Below are positions 48,237-59,601 of a DNA stretch of 64,000 nt, in pieces. The notes below the pieces were generated by a model. The model searched no databases. It was not told the origin of the DNA and worked only from the letters and a program-made list of their open reading frames with translations. Source of the stretch: Anas platyrhynchos (taxonomy: Eukaryota > Chordata > Aves > Anseriformes > Anatidae); contig NC_092594.1 in assembly GCF_047663525.1 (NCBI RefSeq), forward strand, positions 38,072,001 to 38,136,000, read 5' to 3'. Position 1 is the stretch's first letter, and every line of letters starts with the position of its first letter. Made by a program: the position numbers and the translations under genes.

Positions 48237-51200
48237 CTAAAAGCACAGATTAACAGATGTACCTCAGTTTAACTTGACGTTCAGTTGTACATTTTTAAAA
48301 GGCAACTTTCTACTAACAGTGACTCTGAGTGCAAAGCTCGGAAACATGTTTACATTGTATGCCAGCAGCATAACACACACAAACAGAATTTCTAGAATAG
48401 TAGAAACTGGTTCAACTAAAAGTGCAATTATAGTCTCTTTCGGTTGTGTTTGCAACCCTTTCTCCCCAAGGCCATTAAAAAAATAAGTGGATATCCAAAT
48501 GGATATACAGTATTCTACAAGTGCATTTTAATATGCAGTGTTTAATAGAATATCTAATACTAATTTTACTCTTCTGTATCAGTGTTAGCTATAGAAGGAG
48601 TTTCAACGATCATCTCAAACTTAGCTCTCAGCTGTTGATGGTGGGGTCTGATGAATTCCATTCACTCTTTTCCGTAAGGAAAAATAAGAAACAGCATCAA
48701 GACTTTAGTCTTCAACTCCATTAGTTGTATTTTTGCTACACAAACCAACCCGTTTGTGAAGCTAATATTCTGAAAGTAGGTGGGTATTTGCCTTAGAATG
48801 CTAAGACTGAAGTCTGTTAAGTGTGTCATACTTCATTACATCTGGTGTGTTTACATTATGCAATGTTCTCCATTTTCTCTTTTTTTCCCCATGGGGAAAT
48901 CTGAATGGTTTTATGTTTCTCATCTTCACCTGCTTTTTACCTTCCTTCTACGCATTATTTTTGTTGCAGCTCTAAGAGAGCTCTGTTGAAAACCTAAGCC
49001 TTACGTTACTCTGAAAGTGGAGATGTCCAAGTCATTCTCACCTCCACCGAAATCAAATTAAATAAACTCAGGCCAGCTGCTCAAAAATCTGCACCTGTTA
49101 TTACACATTTTCTACTTAAATCTTGATGAATGCAGCTTTCTTGGGAGATTGCTATTAGAAACAAAGATGCGGTCTCTAAACTGTCATGGATAAACTCCAT
49201 CAAGGGCAATAGTTCAGTGGTAGGGGTTTATACTTTGACTTCCAATTCTGTAATAGACCCAGTTTATTATCTTAACGTTGTTGGTTGGGTGACTACCCAT
49301 GGTAAACTGATGTATTCTTGACCAATTAAAGCTGTTGTGATACAGGTGTAAGGAAAGCCTAAGGCAGCTGTCCAACCTGTAGAATAATGTAGTGATACTG
49401 CTATAAGAAAGGACAGAATACAGATGTTGGGATGCAAACACAACCCACGTGACTGGAGGGATGCATCCAGCAATTTGAGATCCCTCCCAGTGAAGTATAT
49501 AAAAATCAGGAGTTGATACACCCTGACAATCACGTACACCTCTACGTAAACAGCTTAGAAGAAGCAATTTGTTAACTCACTGGGTTTACTTTGTTCCAAG
49601 CCATGCTGCTCACATTGAGACCCTGAGTTAAATCACACGTGTATGACCATAGTTGTTCCAAACTGGGAGGTACAGTTTCTTCCACGGGTTTATTTAGATC
49701 TGACGGAATTGATGGGTCAATAAGTGCTTCCTTCTGCTCTTCCTTATCCTTCTTTCCCTTGTCATGCTCTTCCTGTTTAGCTTCTTTCACAGCAACTACT
49801 GTACCGGCATTGTCTGATGTAACAGAAGGATCTAAAATGCACAAATACAGGAGAATCTGAATAATTACACTTCACCTATTTAATTCCAGTCATTCACCTC
49901 CCAGGAAAAAATTGTCATTTCAGCAAATATTTTACAGCAAAAATGAAAAAGGGAAGATATGAGGCATTAAGACACCCTAACTACTAAAACCATGGTTAAG
50001 ATGGTGACAGGACCATAAAAGATGTCTGGATCAGGCTGTGGTGTGCCAGTTATGTTCAAGGAGCTTAAAGAGTGGATTTAGCTACCTAGCAACTAGCAGT
50101 TATGAATTTATGTCCACCCCACCAGGAATGTTTCTAATATCTTGTATTAAAAAAAACTAGTTTAAACAGGGTCTTTATCAAGTCAGATTCCAATTTTTTA
50201 AGGGACATACTTAAACATTGATGTTGTAACACCTTAGCTAAGTTACATGTACTGTAATGAAAGTTGCTCGTTATTTGGCAAAACTAAGTGTAGAGAATAT
50301 TTTTAGACTGTTAAGTGCTTTTTTTGTTTACTTTATGTAATATGCAAATCATAAAATGACCCCAGATCACTGTTAACAAAATTACAACACAATAACTGTC
50401 CTAGTGACAGAACAAAAGTCCTAGTCATTATCATGCTCCAACTAGCCAGTAGCCAGTTAGTGACAGAATATAACAGGTTTGTTGCCTGTGAATCTGAAAC
50501 TCTCTATAATATGAAAAGGTACAATACTGTAAATCAGTTTGAATCTGCTTTTTCAGAATATTTTTTTTAATAACACAGGAATAAAAAATTATTCCCGTGT
50601 TAACTTGGAACTCCTGTATAAGGTACAATATTACTTAGTGCTTGGGTCCAGGTAACACCTCTGCAATGAATGCACTTTGTTAGAAACTGAACGTCTATTA
50701 AGCTAACACTTCTGTTTACCATCAGTCTAGACCAATTTATAAAAAAATAAAAAAATAATAAAAAAAAAAACTTGGAGAAATAGCAGAATTATTGTATCTT
50801 AGCTGTCAGGAAACAAGTCTGACCAATATCTCGAGTAATTCAAGCTCTAAACACATTTATTCCGTTCTTCCACCAAGTACTGTAGGAATGTCTGTTGAAG
50901 TGAGTGTAAAGCTGCAAAATTGGTGTTGACATTTCATAAACTCTTTTGTCTGTTTCTTAAATGACCTGTCATCTGTGAAGACCATCAGTGAGGGACACCT
51001 TGACATTCAATAGTATGCAAAGCCTTGTGCTGAAAATGGGGTAGCCAGTAAGAAACTAACCTATAAGGACAGGAAATTGTCGATAAGCTGCGAGTTTGGG
51101 TTGAAAAATATTTTCCATTAGAACCCTCTCCATGAAAAATAAATCCTGCTGAAATTTTTCTGATGTCAATATAGCTTCTAAACGGTTTTCCTCCTTTTTA

Positions 51201-54200
51201 TGGGTTCTGGCAAGAGCAGCACTTTCCAAAGTAGTCACAGAAGTTATGTTGCCTGAAAACAGATAATATTGGAAAATGCAGTTTTAATGTGATAACATTT
51301 TGCACATAAAAGTCAGAGATAAGCAGGCTCCTCTTCCTCCTCTACGAAAAGCGTAGAAGAACCTGTCATCAAAACATCCTTCCACTATTATTTTTTTCTT
51401 GCTTTAGTTTTGTTTTCTCTTACTGCTCAAATATTCAATATGATGAGATACTTCTAGAAATTTTCACCATTTGTGTTTTGCTTCTACCTTCTACTTTACA
51501 AGTAACTTTGTACCATCAAACTTTGTCACCGATTGTTTATCTTTATTTAAGATGGTTTATAAAGGGATTGTATAGAAAAGGTCTTGGAGTAGATCTGTCT
51601 GAGGATCTTTACCAACTCTCCTTCAAGTGCCAGACAGGCAGACCAAGTATTTTCTTCATGTAGTTTGTACCATGCAACAGAGCGATGCACAGTCTAGAAG
51701 GATGAAAACACTGCAGAAATGTAAACCTCCTAGAAAAATGTTACCTCTGGCAGAAGTCACCGATGCAGTCTGGTCATGCTTTTTAGTCGTATGAGACATG
51801 CTACTCTTCCCATTTGTGGCTTCTCCTTTTGATGCAGGTTCTATTTCTGACACATTAAAGGAATCATACAAGTCCCAGGAAGTGACCACCACCCCTAGAA
51901 ATTAATTATACGGTATTATAAAAGCTCTTCATTTCTGTACATCGTTATAAAGAATTACAGCTGAGCAAGATTTACTTTTTATACAGTACACCCAACTGTT
52001 TGGCAGGGGGGCTTCAAAACTGAGGGTCAGACAGCAAGAGCTGCTGTGTGATTGCACTGGCTGCATCACTGTCTTCTGGGTGTGTGGGTTCCCTTCAGTG
52101 GGGCCATCTCCCCACAAAACTGCTCTGTAACCTTGCCTCTGTGTGCTCAGCTCTTCAAACATGGGTTGGAATGAGCCCTGCTGATGCTGAAGGCACACAA
52201 AAAGGGAAAGATTTGTTTTCAAACCAGATTAATATCTATTTTTCTTCTCCTTTTGATATTTTTTCACTCGTTTTACATACAGTAAAGAACACAAAACAAA
52301 AATGTTTGGAATAGCATTCCCCATAGTTTTCTTTGGCCTCCCACACAAACAAAAGATCCATAGTGAGCAAATCTCAGCGCGCACACACACAAAAACTTGA
52401 TATTTCTTCTAAATTTTTTACAGCACTGAAGTTGAACATTTTGTAAAATTGCATTTTCTTGTGAGACTGCCAAGCTTTTCTGTTTTCCCCACAATTTTAA
52501 ATCTTAGAGGTTTTCTTCTTCGCATTGTGACAAATAGAAATGCAAACTAGTGTTACTACAAAGTTAAGAGGAGAAATGGGAACTGTTTATTTTCATATTT
52601 CAAGGGCGTAGATGAATATTAGGTGAAATTCTGCCTCCTAAGAAGCACTCTGTTTGTAAAGTGCAGAGGCAGGCGGGACACAGCAGCTCTTAGGTAGCAT
52701 AATGACTATTTTATTGCAACAGATACAGTGTACCAATACAGATTTTCACGTATTAGGAGAGGCAGAGAAGGGCACCACCATCACACTAGGCTGTCTGAAC
52801 TTAAAGCTCTGGAAGTGAAAGTTGGTGAAACATCTTTTCCTGCTTAGAGATGACAGAAAGAAAAGAAAGGTTTCCTCACTGTCCTACCTGTGTAGGGGGA
52901 GTCTTCTGAGGTCCCACAACCTAGCTATATGCTAGTGTTTTCCCACATTAATATTTAATGAGGAAACAAAATGTAATAATAGACCCAACTGCCAAGGATA
53001 CAAATGGCAAGGGAACTTGTAGTAAATGGGAGCCTGGTCTTATTAAATAGCCTTTCCTATACGGTACTCAGAGTGTTTACCTTTATCTTTCATGACGATT
53101 TTGTCACATTGTACTTCCTTGTTCTTTGCAGCTCCGTTAATGGTTTGCATCATTTTTTCTGCAAAGCGATCATTGCCAGGTCTATTTTTGCAAATGTCAA
53201 CATAAATCTTATTACGCTCCCTTGGAAAAAAAAAAAAAAAAAAAGTGTATATTTGCTTTCTGAAAAACATTTGCATTCAGCTTCTCAATGTCATTTAGCA
53301 CAAGTTGAACAGAAGAGTATAGTCCATGTCATTAAGTTTATTGCTCTTTTTTTTTGGGGGGGGTGGGGTGGGGTGGTAGGGGGTGTTATGGATCTTGTTT
53401 CACTCCACATACCACCTTTCAGCAGCTATTTCTGACTTTGAGATGCTGTTCTGAAACAGAAATAGCCTGTAGAGATGGGCCTTAGCAAAAATCTCCACTC
53501 CAACTACTTTTGAGCTTGGGGAGAATCCAGATGAGTTCAGAAATACACAGCTCTTGTCACCTGGGAGTGAAAGGCAGTGCTTCCAAGAGACAAAAATGAA
53601 TTAGTACATTTCTATTTCTTACAGCCCTCAGGTCTGCAGAAATGGTCAGTGGGAACAGTGAAGCATTTTCTACTGTCTTGGTTTCAGTACTCTAACAGCA
53701 GACGTGGATTATACCTGGCCTTAATCCACCAACAGGTTGCTGCATTCAGGAACAGTCACTGCCTGTTCCTATAGAGTTGGCACTGTGTGCTGTGTACGCC
53801 AGCTATGTCTGATTCATAGAATGAATGTTCTTCCTCTTCCTTCTTCCCCAAAAAATTACTCCAGTGTGATTCACAGACAGTGGGGGTTGGAGTCCTACCA
53901 CAAACAGTATTTTAGCAGAAAAAAACTCATTTATTTAAGCTGTTTAACTTGCCAGCTGCGGTAAGCTGCATCCCAGCTTTTGGGGTTTACGTCTACAAAA
54001 GCTGTGTGACAAGTCTAGCAGTCTGACATCCATCACAGACAACTTGCTGCACTCTGTCACAGTCAGCTCCTGGGTAAAAGCCAAAAAACCTGTGCCTTCT
54101 GGGTTAACTCCCTACCAAAGTTCATGCCAGTTCAGGGAGGAGACTCCAAAGTGGAAACAAACTAGGTATTATTGAGGGGAGGCATAACATTTTAAAAGGC

Positions 54201-57200
54201 AGGATCAGCTGTGGTGGGTGAGGTTTCTTCTAGCTAGAAGCACTGAAAAGAGCTTCAGAAGAAGCCAAGAGCTGCCTAGTTTGTTTATATCTTTGTTATT
54301 AAGAAATTATTGGCTGTAAAGCTAAACATAATAATCAGTCCAGAGGTTTGCAATTTTCTTATTGTTAAATTATTAAATTCATGTATACCCCACTTCTCCA
54401 TCTTCTCTTTCCCCCATTCCCTGTGTGTTGTCTTGTCAGCATCCCCTGCTTTTGCTAATCTGCATTCATTTACCAGTGAAAGAGGACGTGAACTTGATCA
54501 GCAAAATGGAGGTGTTAGAAAATGTAGACAGTCTTGTCAAAAGAGAGAATTCAGCCCAATATGGCTTCAGACATAGATGAAATGGCAAGCTGTAGTAGTC
54601 AAAACACCGAACCTACGTGTGAGCAGCCTGTTCAGGACTTTGTGATCAGGAGAAATGGGGTGTGCTGAGCATGCTACACGCATGTACACTACAACTACAA
54701 CAACTACAAATATACGTACAGAATTCTTCCCGCATCTTCTGATTCTACAGACGCCACAACAGATGGCATATCCAACATCCAGATAGTTTCCGTCTCCGTG
54801 AGATAAATATCCACTCTCCTATCTAAGTCTTCTTCTGTCAGCTGTTCTTTTATCTCCTCTGGCCTCACCTGCGCATCTGACAAATTATGTGAGGTTAGCA
54901 AGCGAGACTTTTTCTGCTCTACCTTTAAAAGAAGGCAAATTAATTCTAAAAGCGTGGCAGCAATCAGGAGCCAAAACTTGTGAGGCACTGGGTTCCTTTG
55001 TAGTGCTGGGCATTTTGCATGCACTGTGACTGCAGTCTCTCACAAATCTCGGTGCTGCAAAGAACAGTTTAAATCTGTAATTATGCAGTGTATGTTCTTT
55101 ACCAGATAAGCTAACAGCTGGGTCTCCTTGAGAGCCAGGTTCTACAGTTTCATCTAGCATGGACTCCATTGGTGATGCGTTTGGTTTAGAAATACTGCTG
55201 TTTCCACACGTCCTTCTGTAACAAAGAAATAAGCAGAAATGGTACGTGAGAGTCCAGATGTCAGTTAGCAAAGCGCTACAAAAATAGCAGCGTTGTTATC
55301 AGGATAAACCACAGAAGACTGTAATAGCACACACAGGAATGCCTGCCTTGTGAAAGGAGTCATAGAAGGCTTTACAAAGAAAACAATGAAATGGATTGAA
55401 AAAGACTTAAAAAGGAAGAATTCCTCTGACAGCATATCCCAAGGCATTAAATAGCTGATGGAAAAGAAGCTGGTGAGCTTCAGATTCATTCTTAGCATGC
55501 AGTAACGCCAAGTGTTGGTTACCTGCTGTGTGATAACACCTATCTACAGATAGCACAGTTCTCAACTGGAATTAAGATCCTCTGGGGCTTTGCATGTGCC
55601 AAAAGGTCTTTGAAATACACAAGAAACTCATTTGAAGGGATTTAGCTTGTTAAAAAAGTAGATAATGTTCATAGAGGGGATAGCTGTGATAATAACTAGA
55701 AGTAAAACTCAAAACTGATGTACAGTTGAGAGTTTTTTTAGCAGATTTCTCTTCCTCAAAAGCTAAGTGTGAGCAACTGTAAGCATACAAGAGGCATTTG
55801 AAAAGACATTTTTAAGATTTGTATTTAAAACTAAAGTAAAATCATTTCATCTTTTAAATTAGGAGCTCTAGTCTCCAAAAGGGACGTATTTATTTTTCAG
55901 GAGATACTGTGTATTTTTAAGCCGTTTTTTGTGTATATTTGCTCCTGCTCAATATCCCTACCTCTAGGATTACCCCTTATGATCAGCCACCGTAGGAAAT
56001 GACAAAAAAGATTGTTCTCAAAGAGCAATCTCTCTTTCTCAGAAATCACAATTGCATTAACTTTGCCAAAGAAAACAGTAAATAACACTTCTTTTTTATT
56101 TAACTTGTAGTGTTGTTTTTTCTTCCATTGCTGACTTTGTCTTTTAGTCCCCAGGACTAAATAAATAGAATCTCCTCTCCATGCATTCTGACTGTGTACA
56201 CACCATCTGACAAAGTGCTGTGGCTCATTATTTCTCATTTTAAACACAAAAGAGGTTTTTAATTAAGTCTTGACGTATTCCAGTTTGCGAAGACAGAAGT
56301 GTGAGGAAGGTAGAGCTGGGGCAGCATATGGAAAAGCTGCAAGGGCCCCTTTTTAGCTGTGCAGTCTTGCTCCGACAGCTGGAACACAGCTTCCCTTACC
56401 GTTGGGATAATGCTCCATCACGTGTTTGTGCAGAGGTTCTGACATAGCTTTGCATGCAGACCTAACCGGTACAAAACCTGTTGGATGGAGGTCTGCATTT
56501 TTGAACTGTGATGCACGTTCCATCTCTAAAAATGGTCCATATTAGAATGTGACATAGAAGAACATGCTTTAGGAAGGAGAATTTGAATAAAATTTGAAGT
56601 AACACAGCAGTGTATGCTGCAGTCTGCTTTTCAACTATAGTTATCAGTGTTCAGCAAGTTCTTACACAGAACCAGCCTTAGTCACTGGTACTGATCAGTT
56701 GCACTTATTCTATTCCTTACTTTTCCTCAAATTTTAAATCATGACTATGACAAGTAAATGTATGTATTTTGGTAATACAGTGTAACTGATAGCCCTGCAC
56801 AATTATTCCAGCTCTCCTCCCCTCTGAAGAGCAGATGTGTGACCATTGCAGGATCGGTACTCTGTGAGACAGGAGCTAGGAGGCAACAGCTTACCTTGAG
56901 AAGGGGTCTACAAAACTACCATCCCCTCCTGTCTGATGCGTGGGAAAAGAGAAAAACCTGACCCTGTGGCCCCAGAGCAATCACTTGATGCTAGGAGCTT
57001 GGCTTGCCTGGGTACAGCAGCATCGGGATCTGAATGGAAGAGCGGGTGGGGTGTCACGTCCTTTCCTTCATCATCAAAAACCTGAAGAGATGTTTAAATA
57101 ATGAGAGTAGTTTCATTGCCATCCCAAAAGTGACAGTGATGACACACACAACATTTTGTCTTATCTGAAACAATGCAGGACAGGGAGGCGTTCACCCTCT

Positions 57201-57334
57201 GACAGAGCAGACAGGTAACCCTGGCATGCAAATGATGCCTAACATGCTAATATCAAATTAATGGTACAGCAAAAGCAACTAGAGAAACAACGCATCTTTT
57301 ATTACTATTATTGTTATTGTTATTATTATTATTG

Positions 57335-57366
<32 letters not shown>

Positions 57367-58736
57367 TTATTATTATACTGCTCAAAAGATCACTCTGCTG
57401 TAAGGTATTCAGCAAGGTCTTTGAACAGGACTCTCAAATTATGCTATGAGTATCTCCCATTTTTTAGGCAAATGCATACGGATGCCACAGTTAATGTATC
57501 TGTTGGAGGTTTGAAAGCAGCAGTTCTTAAAGCAGAAGTGTTACTTTAAGTTTCTTACCTTCAAATCAGTGCAGACAAATATGTGAAAAATAACATCATA
57601 CTGTGTTTAAATGCTTTTTTTTAAAGTAACTGTACTTACTTTAAAATGCTGTTTTTGTTAATTTATGTAGAATGTATGATTGGCTTACACAGCGGACTGC
57701 TGGGAGTCTCTCAAGTCAGATGCAGCCCCTTGCCCCAAAGCACCAGAAAAAAACACAACACAACTAATAGAAAGTTTAAAAAAAATAGCAAAAACAAAGC
57801 AAACCATGTTACTCTTTGGGGTTTTATACCGTGGAGAAACAAGGATACTTAACTGCTTTGCTTTTATTCTTGCAGATTGCTTTTGGGCACTGATGGTCAC
57901 CGTTTCCGAATGTATGAAAAGCTCTCGGATCATTTTTTCCACAGCTTTGCAACTTCAGCCAAGCCTTTTCTTTCCTCTTCCCACTCCCACTTCATTTCTG
58001 ACAACTTTTAAAATCCCCAGTGACTGACACCTAAACCTTTCCAGTGCTTCAGTGGTTTCTCACCCGCACAGCGTACTCCTCCACGGGAGACCCTTTGCCC
58101 GCAGCTTTGCCATAGGAAATGGAGAATTGGCTCCCGCGTCTCGCTGCCCTGCCCGGGTACACGCCGCTTGCGATGCTGCCTCTTTGGATGCCCAGGCTTG
58201 TTCCCAATCCTTGTCGGACACTGCGAACGGGATTAGAAGCAGTGACAACACACAACAAAACAGAACACAACCCACCCGATGTGATCTACGAGCCCACCCA
58301 TTCCTTAACTTGCATTTAAACCGTTTGGGAGGAGGAATAAGAAATAAAAGGAGTAGCGTGGCTCTTCTTCTTTTAAACCAGTTGGGGTGATGAATGACAA
58401 ATAAAACGAATACGGTGGCTTTTTAAAACCGCTTGGGATGATGGATAATGAACGAATAAGGTGGCTTTTTGGGGAAAAATCCCTGAAATCCCTGATTTGG
58501 GTCTGGAGGGGCTTTCCTCACAGGTAAGGAGGAGATGGGGGGGGGGGGGGGAAGGCCGCAGCCTGAAGCGTTTTAACGGGGTCTGAGAGTGCTGGGCCGC
58601 ACTAGGAGGGCCCGGGAGGACACAGGGGCTCCGCGGCTTTCCCCGGATCCGCGGGGGGGTGCAGGGGGAGCGGTGCGGCCCCGTTCCCGGTGCCCACGCA
58701 CCCGGAGAGCCGCGGGGCCGCGGCGGGGCCCTGCAT
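40908..58736 (-). CDS. DNAI4: DNAI4 (WDR78), axonemal dynein intermediate chain (up to 17 coding exons)
   Basis: Coding exons in transcript order: 58736-58702 (tentative), 58220-58064, 57081-56895 (frame conflict), 55215-55103, 54918-54720, 53220-53081, 51894-51745, 51252-51061, 49831-49581, 48236-48150, 46422-46271, 45260-45103, 44902-44781, 44090-43992, 43322-43096, 42208-42055, 40952-40908 (TAA). Apart from the third, all keep phase with GT-AG introns. About 800-820 residues; human about 848. DNAI4 is the vertebrate counterpart of algal IC138, the regulatory WD-repeat intermediate chain of inner-arm I1/f dynein in motile cilia. The conserved linker before the propeller ([38 protein letters not shown]) and the propeller blades make the call certain. 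A charged loop ([16 protein letters not shown]) sits in exon 49831-49581. Shares its promoter region with MIER1. Confidence 0.95.
44352..44393. repeat. (CA)n followed by (AAAAT)n microsatellite
   Basis: GCACACACACACACACACA runs directly into AAAATTAAAATAAAATAAAA in a DNAI4 intron. Confidence 0.9.
45443..45472. repeat. T-rich (TTTG)n simple repeat
   Basis: A T-run is followed by GTTTGTTTGTTTGTTGTTT in a DNAI4 intron. Confidence 0.85.
48025..48067. repeat. (GGTT)n / (GTTT)n simple repeat
   Basis: TTGGTTGGATGGTTGGTCGG is followed by TTGGTTTGGTTGTTTGTTTG, an imperfect tetranucleotide array just 3' of DNAI4 exon 48236-48150 in transcript order. Confidence 0.85.
49581..55215 (-). CDS. DNAI4: DNAI4 middle region, linker before the propeller (six exons)
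   Basis: Exons 55215-55103, 54918-54720, 53220-53081, 51894-51745, 51252-51061 and 49831-49581. They encode a serine-rich segment, then [87 protein letters not shown] and [20 protein letters not shown]. These are the most diagnostic DNAI4 blocks. The acceptor of 54918 must be TAG rather than the AAG five bases earlier, because only TAG keeps the frame. Acceptor 53220 follows an about 18-base T run on the - strand. Confidence 0.93.
56895..57081 (-). CDS. DNAI4: DNAI4 N-terminal exon with a reading-frame conflict
   Basis: The exon enters in frame (CTTCAG acceptor, [14 protein letters not shown], a family motif) and leaves through donor CAAG-GTAAGC. The frame demanded by the next exon gives [10 protein letters not shown] before that donor. 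At 187 bases it is one base short of joining both ends, and the entry frame meets TAG before the donor. Either one base is missing (mutation or assembly error, perhaps in the G-rich stretch between them), or 56933-57015 is an 83-base intron. That intron would have a good acceptor (TTTTCCCACGCATCAG) but a poor donor (GTACCC), and would restore phase. A strong GC donor (CCCAG-GCAAGC) nearby does not restore phase. Confidence 0.6.
57300..57376. repeat. (ATT)n trinucleotide microsatellite
   Basis: About 25 ATT/GTT units with few interruptions lie in the DNAI4 intron between exons 58220-58064 and 57081-56895. Likely length-polymorphic. Confidence 0.95.
58064..58220 (-). CDS. DNAI4: DNAI4 early coding exon
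   Basis: Acceptor TTCGCAG at 58223-58221 and donor CGG-GTGAGA. It encodes [20 protein letters not shown] and continues through [20 protein letters not shown] to EEYAVR. Phase 2 in, phase 0 out, matching the VFDDEGKDV exon that follows. It is basic and serine-rich, as expected before the DNAI4 motif, but the N terminus is poorly conserved. Confidence 0.75.
58537..58551. repeat. Poly-G run (15 G)
   Basis: An unbroken G run lies near the edge of the DNAI4/MIER1 CpG island. Confidence 0.85.
58702..58736 (-). CDS. DNAI4: Possible DNAI4 start exon
   Basis: An ATG at 58736 on the - strand opens [12 protein letters not shown] and reaches a GG-GTGCGT donor in phase 2, the phase required by exon 58220-58064. 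It lies about 45 bases downstream of the X-box. The donor is only moderate and no conservation could be checked. Confidence 0.35.
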
Positions 58737-58747
58737 GGCGGCGGCCT

Positions 58748-58766
58748 GGGGGGGGGGGGGGGGGGG
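58748..58766. repeat. Poly-G run (about 19 G)
   Basis: An unbroken G run lies 15 bases from the X-box, between it and the candidate DNAI4 ATG. Such runs are prone to assembly error. Confidence 0.88.
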
Positions 58767-58780
58767 CAGCGCGTCCCGCG

Positions 58781-58794
58781 GTTACCACGGCAAC
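58781..58794. promoter_or_regulatory. RFX X-box
   Basis: GTTACCACGGCAAC fits GTNRCC-N2-RGYAAC at every position. RFX factors drive motile-cilium genes through this imperfect palindrome. Its place about 45 bases upstream of the candidate DNAI4 ATG suggests it serves DNAI4. Confidence 0.85.
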
Positions 58795-59159
58795 GCGGCG
58801 GCAAGACGCGGCGCGCCGATTGGCTGCCAAGAAGGGCGCCGCCGATTGGCTCGGGCGCGGCGCGCGCGGGCCGCGCTCTGCTGGCGCCCGGCGGCGGCTG
58901 CGGCGGGAGCGGGAGCGGCGGCTGCGGCCTGGCCCTGCCCCGGCCCCGGCCCCGGTCCCTGCCGGGCCTCTGCGCCCCGCCGGGCTGCGCTGCCCGCCCG
59001 CCTTTCTCTGTCAGCGGAGCGCGGAGCTCCCCGTCAGGCCGGGCGGCAGCGCGCCGCCTCCTCCCGCCTCCCACCACAGCCCCGGGAGCAGCGGGGAGGC
59101 GGCCGCCGCCGCTCCGTGAGGTGCGGGCGGCCCCGCGGTACCGGAGCGGGGCACCGGGG

Positions 59160-59291
59160 GTACCGGGAGGGCTCAGGGCACGGAGCACGGCGGGGTGGCT
59201 GCGTTGTGCCGCGGGCCCGGCCGAGCGCTGAGGCCGCGGAGGAGCCGCGGAGGAGCCGAGGGGCTCCTCAGGACGGCGGCGGCGGCGCCAG
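59160..59291 (+). other. MIER1: Possible non-coding first exon of MIER1
   Basis: The CpG-island sequence ends at a CCAG-GTGGGT donor at 59291/59292, upstream of the ATG exon. The 5' end is unknown and it may simply be part of a longer leader. Confidence 0.3.
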
Positions 59292-59601
59292 GTGGGTACC
59301 GGCACCGGCACCGGGCCGGGCGGGGCGGGGCGGGCGCGGCTGACAGGGAGGGGGCGGGGCTTAGCGCTGAGGGGGCGTGGCCTCGCGCTGTGATTGACGT
59401 GCGGGGCCTGAGGCGCACGCCCCGCCCTTACGTGATGACGTCGGCGCCGTGCGTGCCGCCGGCCCCGCCCCCTCCCCCGGCCCCGCCGCGCTGCCCGCGC
59501 CCCGCGGCGCCGCTCCCGCGATGTGAGGCAGGGCCCGCCCCGCCCCCCCCCCCCCTCCCTTCCTCAGCGCCTCCCCTCACGGCACCGGCTCCGGGCCCGC
59601 C

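Larger units (their letters stand above)
43323..58063 (-). other. DNAI4: DNAI4 introns
   Basis: AT-rich introns separate the exons listed for DNAI4. The largest here is 46423-48149 (about 1.7 kb). Intron 55216-56894 and the 3'-most intron 40953-42054 are also over 1 kb. Contents noted: simple repeats at 44352-44393, 45443-45472, 48025-48067, 50738-50770 and 57300-57376. No nested gene or RNA gene was recognised. Confidence 0.7.

Noticed and set aside
57006-57010. GC-AG intron in the DNAI4 exon (CCCAG-GCAAGC donor)
   Set aside because: The donor looks strong, but joining it to the CATCAG or CAGACAG acceptor leaves the wrong phase and a TAG.
58373-59311. 312-residue open frame on the - strand
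   Set aside because: It spans the CpG-island promoter, X-box and poly-G runs. Its proline/arginine content is what any GC-rich strand yields.
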